DNA from: Hypoxylon rubiginosum
Lineage: Eukaryota > Ascomycota > Sordariomycetes > Xylariales > Hypoxylaceae
NCBI GenBank assembly: GCA_902806565.1
Contig: CADCXA010000066.1
Span: 744,001 to 808,000, forward strand
Length of the DNA: 64,000 nt
Direction: 5' to 3'
In this document: positions 61,801-64,000 of the stretch, in pieces
How positions within the stretch are numbered: the stretch's first letter is position 1
Layout of the letters: every line of letters starts with the position of its first letter
Notes under the pieces: model-generated
What the model was told of the DNA's origin: nothing
Database searches by the model: none
What the model saw: only the letters and a program-made list of their open reading frames with translations
Program-made: the position numbers and the translations under genes

Positions 61801-63639
61801 GATAGAATAACGACCAATAAGCCCACGTCTCAGCTGAAAGCAGACACGCATCCCCCGAAACTACTTAGGTAATATAGAAGATCTCATCGAGCCTTTTGTC
61901 GCCTCTCGGTGAGCTGGGCTATACTAATCTCGCCTCCCCCTATCTGTTGGGCAACTATCTAATGCACGTTTGATATAGTTGCGAGATCTTTTTAATTGCC
62001 CATTAACTATCTCATCTCAGTCAGGGGTAGACGACATCCTTGGCAACGAAAAATACTATCTACCACACATTGAGTTCAGCTTAGAACTGACAAGAACTGC
62101 AGGTTGATCGGCAATACCGTTACCGAGTTAAATACAGCTAATAAATCAGGTTGGCGGTCAGCTTTCCCACATCGTGCTTTCAGTGGTAATCTTTACGTTA
62201 AGAATCTGAGGTAGTTTTCAGAGGTTATGTGGAGCCACCCCTATACCTAATCGCCGAGATATATTGGTAACATATTAGGTAGGTACCCAGGTACTATACA
62301 GCTCCTTCGCAACGCCGCTGGCAATTTAATAACGAGACAGCAAAGTTGCTAGAACATAACCCGGAACGACTGATGAAGATTGTCCTTCCTCGTCACCGAA
62401 CCATTTTTCCAGGTTTGGACAGGAATGGCTTGTGGTACGGGCCAGAAGAGACATCAACAACGATGACGATTCAGGGGCTTACAAGGCCGAGTCGGTTGTA
62501 TAATTGCTAGGAGAGGCTTGGGTTTAGCTAGTAGCATACCTACCTCCCAAGGTAGGTAGATGTACATAAAATGCAGTGAGAGCAGAAATGATTGGGGTTG
62601 GGCTTTTCTGATAAGGAATGCTCGCGTCGTGTATGTAGAAGCTATGGACCCCTGGATCCTCTGCTTATCAATGGGGAGGACCCGTGATGGTTAGGAGGTC
62701 TACAGTCATGAAGTATAAGCCCCTTTGTCGCCTAAAGCTATTAACGGCCAGTCTAACCTACAGGTTCTACAGACGTACCTAAATCAAGTATTAATTTCCA
62801 AGTAGGTTAATCGGCGTCTAAAGCTCTTGAGGTTGCTAGATGGCGCAAGATCAACCAATGGCTCTAGACAACAGGAGATACGGGGAGCTAAGATACAATG
62901 ATCAAATGCAAAGCCACTTCACAAACAGCTCCTATCATGAGTTACCTATTTCCTTTGCCTCTCTTAGGTTCCTTATTTGCTTTCAGCGATATTGTCTGAG
63001 CCGGAGGGCTTTTATAAAGGACTCATTGATCTACTATACAATCTTGGCAGCTAAAACACAGCACAACGTAGACTAATTGATGCAAGATCGGACACACATT
63101 ATGGAACGTACATCATTTGCTTTTCCTCCATGGGATTGCAATGGCATGATCTTTTATCTTCGAGCGATATCTAGACAGGTGATAGCCTAGCTTCTGGTGA
63201 GTCTATTGCTTGGTCACCCTATATTAAGGTATGTGACGATGCTTCTCGACCCGTGCCAGCTCCTGTCATAATCCGGGTTAGGGTTGGCGTTCGACTTGGT
63301 TCTTTCTTACTACTAGGTAGGCAGTTCACATCAGTTGCGGGCCTCGCCGAAAGAAAAAGAGTTAGAAATAGATCAGGGCCATATGAAGAAGCAGGCCAGC
63401 ATTTGAACTTCATCGATAGCGTGGCTGCAAGTCAGAATTTGAGATATAATTCTTTGATCAAGCAACTGGCGCCCTAGCTTGCAGCCCGGAATAAGACATC
63501 CTAAATACCTAGCCAAAGAAAAAGCTTCAAAATACAATGCATGCTAGTATAAAACGCCGGGATCCTAGGGCTACAAGCAGCTATATCTTTCAAAAGGAGC
63601 CTTGGTTGACTCTAAATAACTACATCCGTTCTTAAGACC
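52891..63639. other. 10.7-kb gene-poor region
   Basis: Largest stretch without a supported gene. The part near 52891-53640 is the otubain promoter side and holds a TGTATGT heptamer tandem (53510-53550) and TGTAGGT repeats (53430-53468). Many palindromic motifs occur (53583-53612, 53823-53903, 60610-60650, 62545-62565). Frames of 60-174 codons occur on both strands, most without ATG, none with a recognisable domain or splice continuation. No transposon termini, reverse transcriptase or transposase motifs were found. Base composition is not strongly AT-biased, so heavy RIP erosion is not obvious. Confidence 0.45.
53510..53550 (+). repeat. TGTATGT heptamer tandem repeat
   Basis: About five tandem copies of a 7-mer (GTATGTT / GTATGCT variants) upstream of the otubain start codon. 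Confidence 0.8.
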
Positions 63640-64000
63640 TTACTCTGTAGCAATCTCCTCTTCAAATACGACCAATACTGTGCCTGCTTTGCATTTGTCC
63701 TTTGGTTAGGGTTAGTAATTATGTAGTAAATTAGATTGCAGTCAAGTAGAATGGCTTACTCCTTCCTTATGCGCAAGTCTCTTGATAACACCATCTTGCG
63801 GTGACCTAATCACCGTTTCCATCTTCATGGATTCGATACTAAGTTTCCGGAGATTAGCTCACTTGCGATATCAATCAAGCCAGGAGGGCCAAGGGCACTT
63901 ACACGACAAGGGGGGCACCTCTGATAACCGTGTCGCCCTCCTTAACTTCGTTCTTGAGAATCTTGCAGGGCATGGGTGCTACGACCGATGCTGTCACTTC
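63640..64000 (-). CDS. Biotin-dependent carboxylase, biotinyl domain, probably 3-methylcrotonyl-CoA carboxylase alpha (partial)
   Basis: The 3' end of a minus-strand gene that continues past the right edge. Three exons are visible: 64000-63903, 63838-63760 and 63699-63640, joined in phase (donors GTAAGT and GTAAGC; acceptors CTTAG and AAAG, the latter after CTAACC). They encode 78 residues of a C-terminal biotinyl domain: EVTASVVAPMPCKILKNEVK, EGDTVIRGAPLVVIESMKME with the biotinylated Lys in ESMKM, TVIRSPQDGVIKRLAHKEGD, then CKAGTVLVVFEEEIATE and stop. VAPMPCK and LVVIESMKMET followed by VFEEE at the end match the alpha subunit of methylcrotonyl-CoA carboxylase, a mitochondrial enzyme of leucine breakdown. 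Another acyl-CoA carboxylase alpha subunit is possible because the catalytic part is outside the window. Confidence 0.85.

Noticed and set aside
62840..63076. 78-residue ATG-started frame
   Set aside because: No domain, no promoter signal and amino-acid composition like random AT-rich translation.

Overview
This is a nuclear window from a filamentous ascomycete, most likely a Sordariomycete (the order is not certain). The reasons are short GT..AG introns with CTAAC/CTGAC-like branch sites, monocistronic genes on both strands, long gene-poor spacers, GC-rich third positions in genes, and fungal versions of HOG-pathway MAPKK (Pbs2/OS-5), SUR7/PalI, caleosin and AEC transporter proteins. Exon structures were built by hand from splice signals and protein-family continuity; none is transcript-confirmed.

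Layout. 721-1758 (+): thioredoxin-like AhpC/TSA protein. 5248-7002 (-): five-exon disordered fungal protein of unknown role. 7.0-15.6 kb: gene-poor. 15614-16846 (+): SLC35F-type transporter. 17.8-21.5 kb: a cluster of four single-exon genes for small Cys-rich proteins (66-79 aa), all starting Met-Cys and sharing CxxC...C...C...CxxC-type spacing; this is the most novel item in the window. 22128-23072 (-): caleosin (four exons). 25717-27855 (+): large Pro/Ser-rich disordered protein. 28728-30179 (-): Hst2-like sirtuin. 31100-32919 (-): auxin-efflux-carrier-family transporter. 36653-38657 (+): Pbs2-type MAPKK. 40516-41292 (-): SUR7-family membrane protein. 43324-43395 (-) and 45224-45295 (+): two initiator tRNA-Met genes in inverted orientation flanking a possible 86-residue membrane micro-protein. 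48076-49083 (+): lipoate octanoyltransferase. 50545-52890 (-): otubain deubiquitinase. 52.9-63.6 kb: gene-poor. 63640-64000 (-): 3' end of a biotin carboxylase subunit, probably 3-methylcrotonyl-CoA carboxylase alpha, cut by the window edge.

The genes do not form one pathway and there is no biosynthetic cluster. Themes that recur are stress and signalling (Pbs2 MAPKK, SUR7, peroxiredoxin-like protein, sirtuin, otubain) and mitochondrial lipoyl/biotin enzymes (LipB, MCC alpha). The spacers are full of short palindromic motifs of the TACATGTA / CCTAGGTAGGTACCT type.
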